Of a stretch of DNA of 64,000 bases, positions 1 to 10,622 are shown piece after piece. Within the stretch, counting starts at the first letter, position 1. The number at the start of each line of letters is the position of its first letter. The notes under the pieces were generated by a model. It worked only from the letters and a program-made list of their open reading frames with translations, did not search any database and was not told the origin of the DNA. Source of the DNA: Rhodospirillaceae bacterium (GTDB taxonomy: Bacteria > Pseudomonadota > Alphaproteobacteria > SHVP01); assembly GCA_002722055.1 (NCBI GenBank), contig PBKD01000014.1, positions 328,533 to 392,532 of the forward strand, given 5' to 3'. A program made the translations under genes and the position numbers.

Positions 1-614
1 GAAATTACCTCTCCTCCCATTTCCTTATATTTTTGAGCTATTGACCCGGCACAAAGGACATACTTTTCACCTCGCATAACAGATAGATCAGGGTTTGCAC
101 AAACAAGCTTTAGAGAAAGATCAATTCCTGATCTTAAGATAGCATTATAATCATCCACCATATCAGTTTCATCGTTTTGTGGACCAATTATTAAGATATA
201 ATCCGCATTTTTTATATTAACAGTTTCATTATCAATTAAATCATCTGTTAAATAATCATTACCTAGGGGTGAGATTTTATAGTATGACTTAGTTCCTGAG
301 TTTTTTGAGGAATAGTTTAAATAATTAAAAATTAGTTCTCCAGACGTTATTACCTTATCATAAAGATGATTAGAAATACCTATTTTTCTAATTTGTTCAA
401 TTACTGCATCAGATCTTCTAGGTGAATTAGATAACAAAATAATTTTTTTTCCAGAGGATCTAAGTATTTGCATTGATTCTACTACCCCTGGATAAGGCTT
501 CTGACCATTATGCACTACTCCCCATAGGTCCAAAATAATTACTGAATAATTATCTAGCATTCTTATCGTTTTAAATATTTTTAACTCATCAAAAACTTTA
601 TTGTCTTTTGCCAT
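1..614 (-). CDS. HAD-superfamily class IIA hydrolase (partial; continues off the left edge)
   Basis: Not in ORF track. Reverse translation from ATG at 614 gives MAKDNKVFDELKIFKTIRMLDNYSVIILDLWGVVHNGQKPYPGV...ILLSNSPRR..., with the HAD motif I DxWGVxHNG; open to window edge. Confidence 0.85.
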   Translation of the reverse strand, partial: MAKDNKVFDELKIFKTIRMLDNYSVIILDLWGVVHNGQKPYPGVVESMQILRSSGKKIILLSNSPRRSDAVIEQIRKIGISNHLYDKVITSGELIFNYLNYSSKNSGTKSYYKISPLGNDYLTDDLIDNETVNIKNADYILIIGPQNDETDMVDDYNAILRSGIDLSLKLVCANPDLSVMRGEKYVLCAGSIAQKYKEMGGEVI

Positions 615-623
615 ATTTTTTCC

Positions 624-1700
624 CTAGCTTAAGTACTTAGAATTTTTACTTCCAACTGCTTCAGATATATTATTAAATCTATCTTTTTTCATATTAATAA
701 TAATTTGTTTTTTTATTAATTCGACTATTTTAGGACCTTTAAAAATTAAAGCACTATAAATTTGCAAAGCCGTCGCTCCTGCACAAATTTTTTCATAAGC
801 ATCCTCACCTGAGCTGATTCCACCTACACCTATAATTGGTATTTTCCCTTTTGAATATTTATAAGCTATAGCTAGCTTCTTGGTAGATAAATTAAAAATA
901 GGCTTACCCGAAAGACCTCCAGTTTGATTTCTATTTTTATTTTTTAAATTTAATCTTCTTTCAGAGGTTGTATTTCCAATTATTAATGCATCTACTTTAT
1001 ATTTAAGTGATAAATCAACAACTCTATTAATATGTAAGTCAGATAAATCAGGAGATATTTTTAAAATAATTGGAATTTTTTTTAATTCTAACGGGAATAG
1101 TTGCCTCTCTTTTCTAACTTTATCAAGAAGATTTTTCAGATTATTTTCATCCTGTAAATCTCTTAGGCCAGGTGTATTTGGTGAAGAAATATTTATTACT
1201 ATATAGTCAACAGAATTTATAAATGTTTTTAAGCCCTTTACATAGTCATTAAAAAAATCTTTTGTATCTCTGTTAGCGCCCAAATTTACACCTACAATTA
1301 TTGGCTTATCTCTTACTTTATTAATATTCTTTAATACCGAAAAATGACCTGCATTATTAAAGCCCATTCTATTAATTACAGCTTCATCTTCCTTTAGCCT
1401 ATATAATCTTGGTTTTGGGTTTCCATCTTGAGGTATTGGTGTCACAGAACCTACTTCAATAAAACCAAATCCAAGCTTATGAATACCATGAATAGCTTCA
1501 CCATTTTTGTCTAAGCCTGCAGCTACTCCTATTGGGTTTGATAAATTTAGACCTGCAATAGAGGTTCTTAACCTTATGTCATCATTAAGATTTTTATAAA
1601 AAAAATTCCTTAACTTAAAGTATCTGATTGTAAATTTATGAATTAACTCTGGATCGAATAAAAAAAGAACTGATCTTAAAATTGGATATAAATTAAACAT
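624..1700 (-). CDS. pyrD: Dihydroorotate dehydrogenase (quinone), class 2
   Basis: ANPIGVAAGLDKNGEA-type motif, VNISSPNTPGLRDLQ, GVGGISSGEDAYEKICAGATALQIYSALIFKGP. Confidence 0.95.
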   Translation of the reverse strand: MFNLYPILRSVLFLFDPELIHKFTIRYFKLRNFFYKNLNDDIRLRTSIAGLNLSNPIGVAAGLDKNGEAIHGIHKLGFGFIEVGSVTPIPQDGNPKPRLYRLKEDEAVINRMGFNNAGHFSVLKNINKVRDKPIIVGVNLGANRDTKDFFNDYVKGLKTFINSVDYIVINISSPNTPGLRDLQDENNLKNLLDKVRKERQLFPLELKKIPIILKISPDLSDLHINRVVDLSLKYKVDALIIGNTTSERRLNLKNKNRNQTGGLSGKPIFNLSTKKLAIAYKYSKGKIPIIGVGGISSGEDAYEKICAGATALQIYSALIFKGPKIVELIKKQIIINMKKDRFNNISEAVGSKNSKYLS

Positions 1701-1710
1701 ATTAACAGCA

Positions 1711-3297
1711 TTAGTTATTAGTTATTAATTTTCCTTCTACAGCCTTCATAATCAAATCTGAGTATCTGTCTTTACCATATAATTCTATAAATGAGCCTAT
1801 CCTAGGGCCCTCAGTTTGACCAAATAAAATCTCATATTGTGCTTTGAACCAATCTTTTAAATTATCGAAACCAGATGTTTTTCCTATTTCATATACTTTT
1901 GTTTGTATAGAATCAGAGTCGTCATTTGTTGAATTATCCATTAGAGACTTGCTAAGTTTTAGTAAAGCCTCAAGTTCTTTTTCATTAGGTGTTCTATATT
2001 TTTTACTTGGCTTTACAAAATCTCTATAATAATAAGTAGAGAATTTTATTAGCTTCATAAGCTCTTTAGAAAAGAGTGATTTATCTTTGGAAATATACTT
2101 TTCAACAAACCCCGACAATATATCGGTATCTTCAGTGTTACATACACTCGCAAGGTTCAGAAGAATCCCAAAAGAAATAGGTATATTTTCACTTGGTGGG
2201 TTGCCTGAATGGATATGCCAAACAGGATTATCATACCTTTTATCCATATCATTCTCTTGATTGTATTTTTCTAAAAATATTATATACTCGTTCACTGCCT
2301 TAGGAATAACGTCAAAGTATAATCTTTTAGCTTTTTTTGGAGATTGATACATAAATAGAGATAAACTTTCCTGAGAAGCATAAGTTAGCCACTCGTCAAT
2401 TGAAATTCCATTACCTTTTGATTTGGAAATTTTTTCTCCTTTATCATCCAAAAAGAGTTCATAAGTATAATTTAATGGAATTGTTCCTCCAATAACTTTG
2501 CATATCTTATTTGATAAATTTACAGACTCAATTAAATCTTTACCTGACATTTCATAATCAACATTTAGAGATTTCCATCTCATAGCCCAATCAACTTTCC
2601 ATTGTAATTTACATAACCCTCCTGTAACTTTTGTTTCAATTTTTTTTCCATCTCCTCTCTCATAAACAATTGTTTCAGAATTGATATTTCTTTCTACTAC
2701 GGGGGCTTGAAGAACTACACCAGTTTCAGGACAAATAGGTAAAAAGGGACTATATGTTTTTCTTCTTTCTAAGCCTAATGTTGGAAGTATAATACCCATT
2801 ATCTCATCATAATTTACTAATACATCTAAGAGGGTATCATTGAATTCTCCTGCAAAATAACTTTCTGTAGAACTTTTAAATTCATAATCAAAGCCAAAAG
2901 CATCAAGAAAATCACATAATTTTGCATTATTATGATCTCCAAAACTTTTATGAGTTCCAAATGGGTCAGGTATATTAGTTAGAGATCGACCCAAATAGTG
3001 ATTGATTTCTTCTTTATTAGGAATATTATCAGGTAATTTTCTTAGACCATCTAAATCATCTGAAAAAGCTATAAGTTTAGTTGGAATACTCGATATTTCT
3101 TTGAAAGCATTCCTAACCATTGTTGTTCTGGCAACCTCACCAAAAGTTCCTATATGGGGTAGGCCAGACGGGCCATAACCAGTCTCAAACAAAATATACC
3201 CCTTGGCCGGAGGGGAATCTTTATACCTATTTAGAATTCTTAAAGCTTCCTGAAAAGGCCATGATTTTTGTTTAATATTGTCAATTTTTTTTAACAT
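1711..3297 (-). CDS. lysS: Lysyl-tRNA synthetase, class I (archaeal/alphaproteobacterial type)
   Basis: Class I signatures GLPHIGTFGEVART and KISKSKGN; length 528 aa. Confidence 0.92.
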   Translation of the reverse strand: MLKKIDNIKQKSWPFQEALRILNRYKDSPPAKGYILFETGYGPSGLPHIGTFGEVARTTMVRNAFKEISSIPTKLIAFSDDLDGLRKLPDNIPNKEEINHYLGRSLTNIPDPFGTHKSFGDHNNAKLCDFLDAFGFDYEFKSSTESYFAGEFNDTLLDVLVNYDEIMGIILPTLGLERRKTYSPFLPICPETGVVLQAPVVERNINSETIVYERGDGKKIETKVTGGLCKLQWKVDWAMRWKSLNVDYEMSGKDLIESVNLSNKICKVIGGTIPLNYTYELFLDDKGEKISKSKGNGISIDEWLTYASQESLSLFMYQSPKKAKRLYFDVIPKAVNEYIIFLEKYNQENDMDKRYDNPVWHIHSGNPPSENIPISFGILLNLASVCNTEDTDILSGFVEKYISKDKSLFSKELMKLIKFSTYYYRDFVKPSKKYRTPNEKELEALLKLSKSLMDNSTNDDSDSIQTKVYEIGKTSGFDNLKDWFKAQYEILFGQTEGPRIGSFIELYGKDRYSDLIMKAVEGKLITNN

Positions 3298-3336
3298 CTA
3301 TGCCTACTTTATTTTGATAATTCAAAAATATACAAA

Positions 3337-5493
3337 TTAATTTTTGATGTTTAAAGCATTAATTATATTTGAAACAATTTTATGACCAACATTATCATTA
3401 AGTGACAAAATTGATTCTGGGTGAAATTGTAGGCCAAAAATTGGTAATTTTTTATGAGTAATTCCCATAATTAAACCCTCTTCAGTTTTAGCATTAATTA
3501 AAAAATCATCTGGGACATTATTTACAATAATTGAATGATATGCCCCAACTTCACATGGTGATAGAATATTTTTAAATATCCCTTTTGAATCATGATGAAC
3601 AATCCACCTTTTACCATGTCTTGGCTCACTCAAGAGAGATAATTTTCCACCAAAAGCCTCAGCAATCCCTTGCATTCCAAGGCAAACACCAAATTGTGGG
3701 ATTTTAAGATCAGCAAGCCTCAAAATCAGTGAGGGTAATTTAAAATCTGAAGGAGTGCCTGGACCAGGAGAGTGAACAACTAAATCTGGTTTTTTTTCAA
3801 TAATATTTTCGAGATCAACATCACTTCTAAAAGTATATACACTAGCTCCATTTTGACGAATATAATCTGCTAAAGTGTGGATAAATGAATCTTCATTATC
3901 AAGCATAACAACACATATTTCTTTTTTAGAAATAATAGCGCTACTTTTAACTGAATTACCTTTCTTTGAATTAATTATTTTAAAGAAAGCATCAGCTTTA
4001 ATTCTTGTTTCTTCTGCTTCCTCTTCTCCTTTTGAATCCCAGACCAGTGTCGCGCCTGCTCTATATATTGCAGTATTATCTTTTAAATGGACTGTTCTGA
4101 TAGTTATACCAGTGTTTACATTACCATTGAAAAATAAAGCCCCAACGGCTCCTCCGTACCATTCGCGGGGACTTGTTTCAAGTTTTTCAATCATCGAAAC
4201 AGCAGCTTTTTTAGGAGCTCCAGTTAATGTCACTGCCCACATGTGACTAAGAAAAGCATCAAGACCTGAGAAATTTTCACGTAACTCTCCTTCTACATGA
4301 TCAACTGTATGAAATAAGCCTGCATATCTCTCAATCATCCTCCGATCAATAAGTTTTATAGTACCTGGCTTGCATATCCTAGATTTGTCATTACGATCTA
4401 CGTCAGTACACATAGTTAGCTCAACTTCATCTTTTTCTGAATTAAGAAGTTTACGAATATTCTTCTCATCTTCCATAGGATTTAGACCTCTTTTAACAGT
4501 TCCAGAAATTGGGCAAGATTCAACTCTAGAACCTTCAACTCTAACAAACATTTCTGGGGAAGTTCCTATGAGCTGTTCGTCACCAAATTGAAGAAAAAAT
4601 TCATAAGGGCTTGGATTCACTCTTTTCATTTTATTGAAAAGAATAGATGGCTCCATATAATAATCTGAGTTAAACGATCTTGATAGAACCACCTCAAATA
4701 TATCTCCTCTTCTCATTGCATCTCTTGCAGTATTAACCATATGACTGAATTTTTCATCTGATACATCTACACTAATTTCACCATCAACAATTTGTTTTAT
4801 ATTAGTTTTATTTATTATTTTTTTTCTCTCTTTATTTAAAGTAGAAATATTATTTTGAGTTTTAGAATTATTTTTATCTGAGAAATAATATTTATACTTG
4901 AGCATTAATTCCTTTTTTCTGTCATAAATAAATATTTCATCAGGGAAAAAAAGTTTTAATATATTTGTTTTTTCCAGTCTATCTATCTTCTTATTTGGTT
5001 TTTCAAATTGATAAATTAGATCAAAACCAAATGCACCATAAAGTCCTAAATGCTGGTCACCTATACCAAGAAAATCATTCATCATTGAACGTAAAGGAGT
5101 AAAAATACTTGGCTGTAAACTTCTATCTTCTTCCGTAAAAACCTTTTGTGTATATTGAATTTCAATTATAATTTTACTTTGATCAATTGAGGTAAGTTTG
5201 ATATCTTTATTATTAAAAAAAACTGGCCTAAGTAAATATAGAAGATTTTCACCTCTTTCATTTAGTGATTCTATAGTTAATTTTCCATTAGTACCTGTAA
5301 AAATTAAAGGAGGATCAATTATCCCAAAGTCCCATTGACTGTACCTGTCTGGAAATTCTACTCCTGAAGATAGGTATACTCCTAAATTATCATCTAAACC
5401 TTCAATAATTGAAGTAATTTGACTTTCATCATCTAATCTAGTGACTTCTCTAAATACATTTATACCAGATTTAGTTTTAAATATTTTTTCCAT
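3337..5493 (-). CDS. trpEG: Anthranilate synthase, fused TrpE-TrpG
   Basis: Chorismate-binding domain (VLSRSF..., GTSPEMFVRVEG, PISGTVKRG, LTGAPKKAA) fused to a class I GATase (HSPGPGTPSDF, FGVCLGMQGIAEAFGG, FHPESIL). Confidence 0.95.
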   Translation of the reverse strand: MEKIFKTKSGINVFREVTRLDDESQITSIIEGLDDNLGVYLSSGVEFPDRYSQWDFGIIDPPLIFTGTNGKLTIESLNERGENLLYLLRPVFFNNKDIKLTSIDQSKIIIEIQYTQKVFTEEDRSLQPSIFTPLRSMMNDFLGIGDQHLGLYGAFGFDLIYQFEKPNKKIDRLEKTNILKLFFPDEIFIYDRKKELMLKYKYYFSDKNNSKTQNNISTLNKERKKIINKTNIKQIVDGEISVDVSDEKFSHMVNTARDAMRRGDIFEVVLSRSFNSDYYMEPSILFNKMKRVNPSPYEFFLQFGDEQLIGTSPEMFVRVEGSRVESCPISGTVKRGLNPMEDEKNIRKLLNSEKDEVELTMCTDVDRNDKSRICKPGTIKLIDRRMIERYAGLFHTVDHVEGELRENFSGLDAFLSHMWAVTLTGAPKKAAVSMIEKLETSPREWYGGAVGALFFNGNVNTGITIRTVHLKDNTAIYRAGATLVWDSKGEEEAEETRIKADAFFKIINSKKGNSVKSSAIISKKEICVVMLDNEDSFIHTLADYIRQNGASVYTFRSDVDLENIIEKKPDLVVHSPGPGTPSDFKLPSLILRLADLKIPQFGVCLGMQGIAEAFGGKLSLLSEPRHGKRWIVHHDSKGIFKNILSPCEVGAYHSIIVNNVPDDFLINAKTEEGLIMGITHKKLPIFGLQFHPESILSLNDNVGHKIVSNIINALNIKN

Positions 5494-5655
5494 AAATACC
5501 TAGAAATGCTAAATTTTTTAATCAAGTCTTATTGATAATTTTTTGAAAACAATACAATTATAAACTTATAAGACCATTTCACTTATTACTAATCTAATTT
5601 AGAATAATTACAAAACATTAATTGAATTAATATAATTTTTTTTAAGGGTTTAAAT

Positions 5656-6102
5656 ATGAATGATACTTTTTTACAAAGAATATCAATAAACATTTCAGAT
5701 ATTGACCAATCAGAGAGTTTTTATACAAATGTTCTAGATTTTTCTAAAGTCTACCATAAAAACATCCCTTTAAGTAGATTATCAGGTTTTCCAATAAATC
5801 AAAAAAATAAACATGGCAACCTGGAACTTATGATTCTGTCCCAAGGAATCTCTAAACCAATGCTTGGATTGATGAAAACCACTCCTTATATTGAAAAAAA
5901 ATCTGCCGCTCTAGTCTTTTATACAAACAGAATTAAATATATATACGAAAATTTTACAAAATATGGAGGGAACATAACAATGGAAATCCGAGATGGCGAA
6001 AGCTATGATATGGAAAAAAATAAAATGAGACCCTCATTAGTGATAATGGGCACAGACCCTAATAATCATTTTATAGAAGTTATCCAATTTACTAATAATT
6101 AG
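5656..6102 (+). CDS. VOC (glyoxalase/bleomycin resistance-like) family protein
   Basis: Start QRISINISDIDQSESFYTNVLDFSKVY and end DPNNHFIEVIQF are typical of the VOC fold. Confidence 0.7.
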   Translation: MNDTFLQRISINISDIDQSESFYTNVLDFSKVYHKNIPLSRLSGFPINQKNKHGNLELMILSQGISKPMLGLMKTTPYIEKKSAALVFYTNRIKYIYENFTKYGGNITMEIRDGESYDMEKNKMRPSLVIMGTDPNNHFIEVIQFTNN

Positions 6103-6157
6103 ATTAGTTAAAAGTTTTATTTCATATAGTTCTTGGGTATTTTTATTCGATTTTTTC

Positions 6158-6186
6158 TTGACCAGAATACATATTCAGCTTATTTA
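6158..6186 (+). promoter_or_regulatory. Sigma70-like promoter for the SAM-II/metZ transcript
   Basis: TTGACC (6158-6163), 17-nt spacer, TATTTA (6181-6186); predicted start about 6192, exactly at the riboswitch 5' end. Confidence 0.6.
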
Positions 6187-6190
6187 TTAA

Positions 6191-6251
6191 CTGTGGTGAT
6201 TTGAGCCGACCGGCTTGCGGCCACAAAAAATACTCAGCTTAAAAGGTCGGA
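6191..6251 (+). ncRNA. SAM-II riboswitch
   Basis: Conserved GTGGTGATTTGAGCCGACCGGCTTGCGGCCAC core with P1 GTGG/CCAC (6193-6196/6221-6224) and pseudoknot CCGACC/GGTCGG (6206-6211/6245-6250); lies upstream of metZ, a classical SAM-II context. Confidence 0.88.
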
Positions 6252-6307
6252 TGCTCGTTAAATAAGAGCTCTATCCTTGGGCTTATAATTTTTTAATGGA
6301 GCACAAT

Positions 6308-7498
6308 ATGAAAATTAATCCCAATACTAAATGGCACCAGCAGACTAATGTTATTCACTCTGGGTTTTCCAGATCCCAAAATAATGAGACAAGTGAACCA
6401 ATATACTTAACTTCTGGATATATTTACAAAACAGCAGAGGAAGCTGAAAGGAGATTTTTAGGAGAGAGTGAAGGTTTTATTTATTCTAGATATGGCAATC
6501 CAACAGTAAATTCTTTTGAAACCAAATTATCCAACCTTGAAGGCTGTGAAAAATCGATTGCAACCTCCTCAGGAATGTCAGCAGTTTCTTCAACACTTTT
6601 ATCCCTTTTAAAATCAGGTGACCATATTATATCTTCTAGAGCACTATTTGGTTCTTGTAGGTATGTGATTGAAGATATCCTACCCAAGTTTGGCATAGAT
6701 GTAACTTTTATAGATGGTATTGATTTAGATCAGTGGGAAAGTGCTATGAAACCAAATACCGCATGTGGTTTCCTTGAATCACCATCAAATCCAATGCTTG
6801 AAATTTGTGATATAAGTAAAATATCAAAAATCTTGCGTTCAAATAAAGCTAAACTAATTGTTGATAACGCTTTTTCTACTTCGATAATTCAAAAACCAAT
6901 CAAACTTGGCGCAGATATAGTAATATATTCTGCGACAAAACATATTGATGGCCAAGGCAGGTGTCTAGGAGGTGCTATTATGGGTGATGAAGAATTTATC
7001 GAAAATACTTTAAGACCTTTTACCCGACATACTGGGCCAGCTTTAAGCCCCTTTAATGCTTGGGTGCTTAATAAAGGCTTAGAGACCCTTGAAATAAGAA
7101 TAGAACGTCACTGCAGAAATGCCTTAGAAGTGGCTAGGGAGCTATCAAAAAATAAGAAAATTAAAAAAATAATTTTTCCTGGTTTACCCTCTCATCCCCA
7201 ATATGATTTAATCAAAAAACAGATGAATAATTCGGGTTCAATCGTAACTTTTCAAATTGATGGTGGGAAAAAAGATACATTTAATTTCTTGAATAATTTA
7301 GAACTTATAGCAATTTCAAATAATCTTGGTGATAGCAAAAGCCTTATAACCCACCCATTTACAACAACACATCAAAGACTTAACCTTATAGAAAAAGAAA
7401 AACTAGGAATTGCTGATAATATTGTAAGACTTTCTGTAGGCCTAGAGAATATAAATGATATTATATATGATTTACAAAAGTCACTTGAAACAATTTAA
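6308..7498 (+). CDS. metZ: O-succinylhomoserine sulfhydrylase (Cys/Met metabolism PLP enzyme)
   Basis: SATKHIDGQGRCLGGAI PLP-lysine motif, SRYGNPTVNSFE. Start placed at ATG 6308 (GGAG at 6298-6301) rather than the track start at 6296. Confidence 0.93.
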   Translation: MKINPNTKWHQQTNVIHSGFSRSQNNETSEPIYLTSGYIYKTAEEAERRFLGESEGFIYSRYGNPTVNSFETKLSNLEGCEKSIATSSGMSAVSSTLLSLLKSGDHIISSRALFGSCRYVIEDILPKFGIDVTFIDGIDLDQWESAMKPNTACGFLESPSNPMLEICDISKISKILRSNKAKLIVDNAFSTSIIQKPIKLGADIVIYSATKHIDGQGRCLGGAIMGDEEFIENTLRPFTRHTGPALSPFNAWVLNKGLETLEIRIERHCRNALEVARELSKNKKIKKIIFPGLPSHPQYDLIKKQMNNSGSIVTFQIDGGKKDTFNFLNNLELIAISNNLGDSKSLITHPFTTTHQRLNLIEKEKLGIADNIVRLSVGLENINDIIYDLQKSLETI

Positions 7499-7556
7499 TT
7501 TATAATATTTATTATTATATATTGCTAATTAATAAATAAGAAAGGAATTACTTTAA

Positions 7557-7949
7557 TTGTACGATACAATTACCAGAAATATACAGGTTAGCGTTGAACC
7601 CCTTTTTTTAGAAGAAGAGTCTGTCCCAGAAAATAATCATTACGTTTGGGCATATAAAGTAACAATTTACAATCGGGGTAAAGAAAAAGTGCAACTTTTA
7701 AATAGATATTGGAAAATTACAGACTCTAAAGGTATTGTAAAAGAAGTTAAAGGGTCTGGGGTTGTTGGGGAACAACCAGTAATAAGCCCAGGAGGAAGTT
7801 ATCAATATATGAGCGGCGCTCCATTGCCCACACCTTCTGGATTAATGGAAGGAAATTACGAAATGGTTAATGACCTAGGAGAGTCATTTGATGTTGAAAT
7901 CCCTTTATTCTCACTTGACAGCCCTCATGAAAAAATTAGACCAAATTAA
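7557..7949 (+). CDS. apaG: ApaG domain protein
   Basis: VWAYKVTIYNRGKEKVQLLNRYWKITD, GSGVVGEQPVISPGGSYQYMSGAPLPTPSGLMEGNYEM; TTG start. Confidence 0.93.
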   Translation: MYDTITRNIQVSVEPLFLEEESVPENNHYVWAYKVTIYNRGKEKVQLLNRYWKITDSKGIVKEVKGSGVVGEQPVISPGGSYQYMSGAPLPTPSGLMEGNYEMVNDLGESFDVEIPLFSLDSPHEKIRPN

Positions 7950-7985
7950 TTTTAAACAAATATTTTTTAGAAATAACATTTTAAA

Positions 7986-9434
7986 TTGATTGAGTTACGT
8001 TCAATATTTTATTTTTTAGGCATTCTTCTTATTAGCCTTGGAATAATTATGCTTATTCCACTATTAGTTAATTTAACAAATAGTAACATCTTTTGGGATA
8101 ATTTTCTTAACTCATCATTGATTTCAATTTTTTTAGGAACTTGCTTAATTATTGTGACAAGAGGTACAAAAAAAAATTTAAATGTAAAACAAATTTTTGT
8201 ACTAACCAGCGCTAGTTGGCTCACCACAGCAATAATAGCAGCACTTCCATTCTATTTAGGTGAATTAGATATAAGTTATACTGACGCATTTTTTGAATCA
8301 ATGTCTGGAATAACTACTACTGGCTCAACAATTATTTCTGGACTAGATGAATGTTCACCTGGAATTCTAATTTGGAGGGCAATGCTTCAATGGTTTGGTG
8401 GAATTGGTTTTGTGGTTTTAGCTATAGCCGTACTTCCAGGATTAAGAGTTAGCGGTAATCAGCTTTTTCAGACAGAATTTTCTGATAGCTCTTCAAGAGC
8501 TAGGTTACGCCTCACTTCTTTAGCTACTTGGATAGGAACAATTTATATATTATTTACGGTGATATGTGCCGGTTGTTACTGGTTAGCTGGAATGAAAGGT
8601 TTTGATGCAATAGTTCATTCAATGACAACTATTGCTACGGGCGGTTTTTCAACATCAGACTCTTCTGTAGGAATTTTTGCTAACCCTTATATAGAAATAA
8701 TAGCTATAATTTTTATGGTTATTGGAAGTCTGCCATTTTTTATATACGTTATGGCTGCACGTGGCCAGGTAATTAGACTATTTAGTGACACACAAGTTCA
8801 TTGGTTTTTTTATGTACTTATTTCTGCCATAGCTGCAATCACTTTTTGGCAAGTAAAATATAACAATATTAATTTTTTAACAGCTTTGAGAGAAGCTGCA
8901 TTTAATGTGACTTCAATTATTACAGGCACAGGTTTTTCAACAGTTGATTATTGGCAATGGGGAGGTTTTCCAGGAATATTATTTTTATTTCTAATGTTCA
9001 TAGGTGGATGCGCCGGATCTACTTCATGCAGTATAAAATTATTTAGATACCAAATATTATATGCAACGTTACGTGCTCAATTAGCTAACTTAATCAGACC
9101 TCATCATGTTTATATACCAAAATATAATGGCGAACCTATTTCTAATAACATTTCTGATACCGTTTTTGCCTTTTTCTTCATATTTTTATTAACATATGCT
9201 TTATTAGCTTTTCTTCTATCCCTACTTGGAGTTGATTTTATTACAAGTATATCTAGCGCTGCAACAGCTATAACCAACGTGGGGCCTGGGCTTGGCAATA
9301 TTGTTGGCCCTGCAGGTAATTTTTCTTCTTTACCAGATTTGGCTAAATGGTTGCTTTCTTTAGGAATGCTTTTTGGAAGATTAGAAATTTTTGTAATTTT
9401 AGTTCTATTTACTAGATCTTTCTGGAAAAATTAA
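7986..9434 (+). CDS. trkH: TrkH-family potassium uptake protein
   Basis: Multi-pass protein with FFESMSGITTTGSTI, MLQWFGGIGFVVLAIAVLP, GGCAGSTSCSIKLFR. Confidence 0.92.
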   Translation: MIELRSIFYFLGILLISLGIIMLIPLLVNLTNSNIFWDNFLNSSLISIFLGTCLIIVTRGTKKNLNVKQIFVLTSASWLTTAIIAALPFYLGELDISYTDAFFESMSGITTTGSTIISGLDECSPGILIWRAMLQWFGGIGFVVLAIAVLPGLRVSGNQLFQTEFSDSSSRARLRLTSLATWIGTIYILFTVICAGCYWLAGMKGFDAIVHSMTTIATGGFSTSDSSVGIFANPYIEIIAIIFMVIGSLPFFIYVMAARGQVIRLFSDTQVHWFFYVLISAIAAITFWQVKYNNINFLTALREAAFNVTSIITGTGFSTVDYWQWGGFPGILFLFLMFIGGCAGSTSCSIKLFRYQILYATLRAQLANLIRPHHVYIPKYNGEPISNNISDTVFAFFFIFLLTYALLAFLLSLLGVDFITSISSAATAITNVGPGLGNIVGPAGNFSSLPDLAKWLLSLGMLFGRLEIFVILVLFTRSFWKN

Positions 9435-9467
9435 TGAAAATTTTTTTAAGATATGAAATAATAAATT

Positions 9468-10622
9468 ATGGAATCGACTAATTCAAAAATTATTCTAGAA
9501 AAATTAATAAATTTTAACTCTACTAGTAGCGAGTCTAATTTAGACTTAATTTTATTTATTCAAAGTTACTTAGAAAGCTATAAAATAAAAAGTGAGATTA
9601 TTTTCAATGAAGAAAAGACTAAAGCTAATTTACACGCAATCATTGGCCCATCCGAAAAACCAGGGGTAGTACTCTCTGGACATACTGATGTAGTTCCAGT
9701 AGATGGACAAAAATGGGATACTGACCCTTTTAAATTGTCAGAAAAAGCAAATAAACTTTTTGGCAGAGGGACTGCTGATATGAAAAGTTTTTTAGCTGTT
9801 GCCCTAGCTATGGTCCCTGTAATGGTAAAAAAAAATTTAAAAAAACCGATTCATTTAGCTTTTTCTTATGATGAAGAGGTTGGGTGTCTAGGGGCTCCTT
9901 CACTTGTCGATCATATTTCTAAATACTCAATCAAACCATTAGTTGTTATTGTTGGCGAGCCTACAAATATGGAAATTGTAAACAGCCATAAAGGAGTTAT
10001 GGGTTTTATGACTTCTCTTACAGGACTAGAAGGCCATTCAAGTGCTCCAGAAAAAGGTTTAAATACAATAATATATGCCTCCAAGCTTATAAACTTTATA
10101 AATACACTTTATGAAGAAGAAAAATTAAATAAGAACCCAATTTTTGATCCTCCATATACAACAATCCATATAGGGACAATTCAAGGAGGTTCCGCACTAA
10201 ATATTATTCCAAAGAAATGCTCATTTGTTTGGGAATACAGATATTTACCTGATCAAGAATCAAACAATATAATTGATAAATTTAACTCTTATGTAACAGA
10301 AACTTTATTACCAGAAATGAAAGTAGTTTATAAAGATGCAAATATATCAACTAGGCAAATTGCACATGTACCTCCATTAAAATCTTCAAATGATACAGAA
10401 ATTGAAAACCTAATAATGAAACTAGCAAAGTCAAATACAGTTAAAACTGTATCTTATGGAACTGAAGGTGGTATCTTCCAGAAAAAAGATATACCTACAA
10501 TAGTGTGTGGGCCAGGCAGTATAGATCAAGCTCATAAGGCAAATGAATTTATTAAGATAACTGAAATTGAAAAATGTGAGAAATTTTTAATTCAATTATT
10601 AGGTTTTCTCGAACAAGATTAA
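9468..10622 (+). CDS. argE: Acetylornithine deacetylase (M20 family)
   Basis: LSGHTDVVPVDGQKWDTDPF, GRGTADMKSFLAVAL, SYDEEVGCLGAPSL, GTEGGIFQ. Confidence 0.88.
   Translation: MESTNSKIILEKLINFNSTSSESNLDLILFIQSYLESYKIKSEIIFNEEKTKANLHAIIGPSEKPGVVLSGHTDVVPVDGQKWDTDPFKLSEKANKLFGRGTADMKSFLAVALAMVPVMVKKNLKKPIHLAFSYDEEVGCLGAPSLVDHISKYSIKPLVVIVGEPTNMEIVNSHKGVMGFMTSLTGLEGHSSAPEKGLNTIIYASKLINFINTLYEEEKLNKNPIFDPPYTTIHIGTIQGGSALNIIPKKCSFVWEYRYLPDQESNNIIDKFNSYVTETLLPEMKVVYKDANISTRQIAHVPPLKSSNDTEIENLIMKLAKSNTVKTVSYGTEGGIFQKKDIPTIVCGPGSIDQAHKANEFIKITEIEKCEKFLIQLLGFLEQD

Noticed and set aside
3875-4246. 123-aa plus-strand ORF antisense to trpEG
   Set aside because: Lies entirely inside a well-supported CDS, with no recognisable domain.
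6262-6297. Possible intrinsic terminator after the SAM-II riboswitch (ATAAG...CTTAT followed by a T-run)
   Set aside because: Only a 5-bp AT-rich stem with mismatches inside; too weak to claim.
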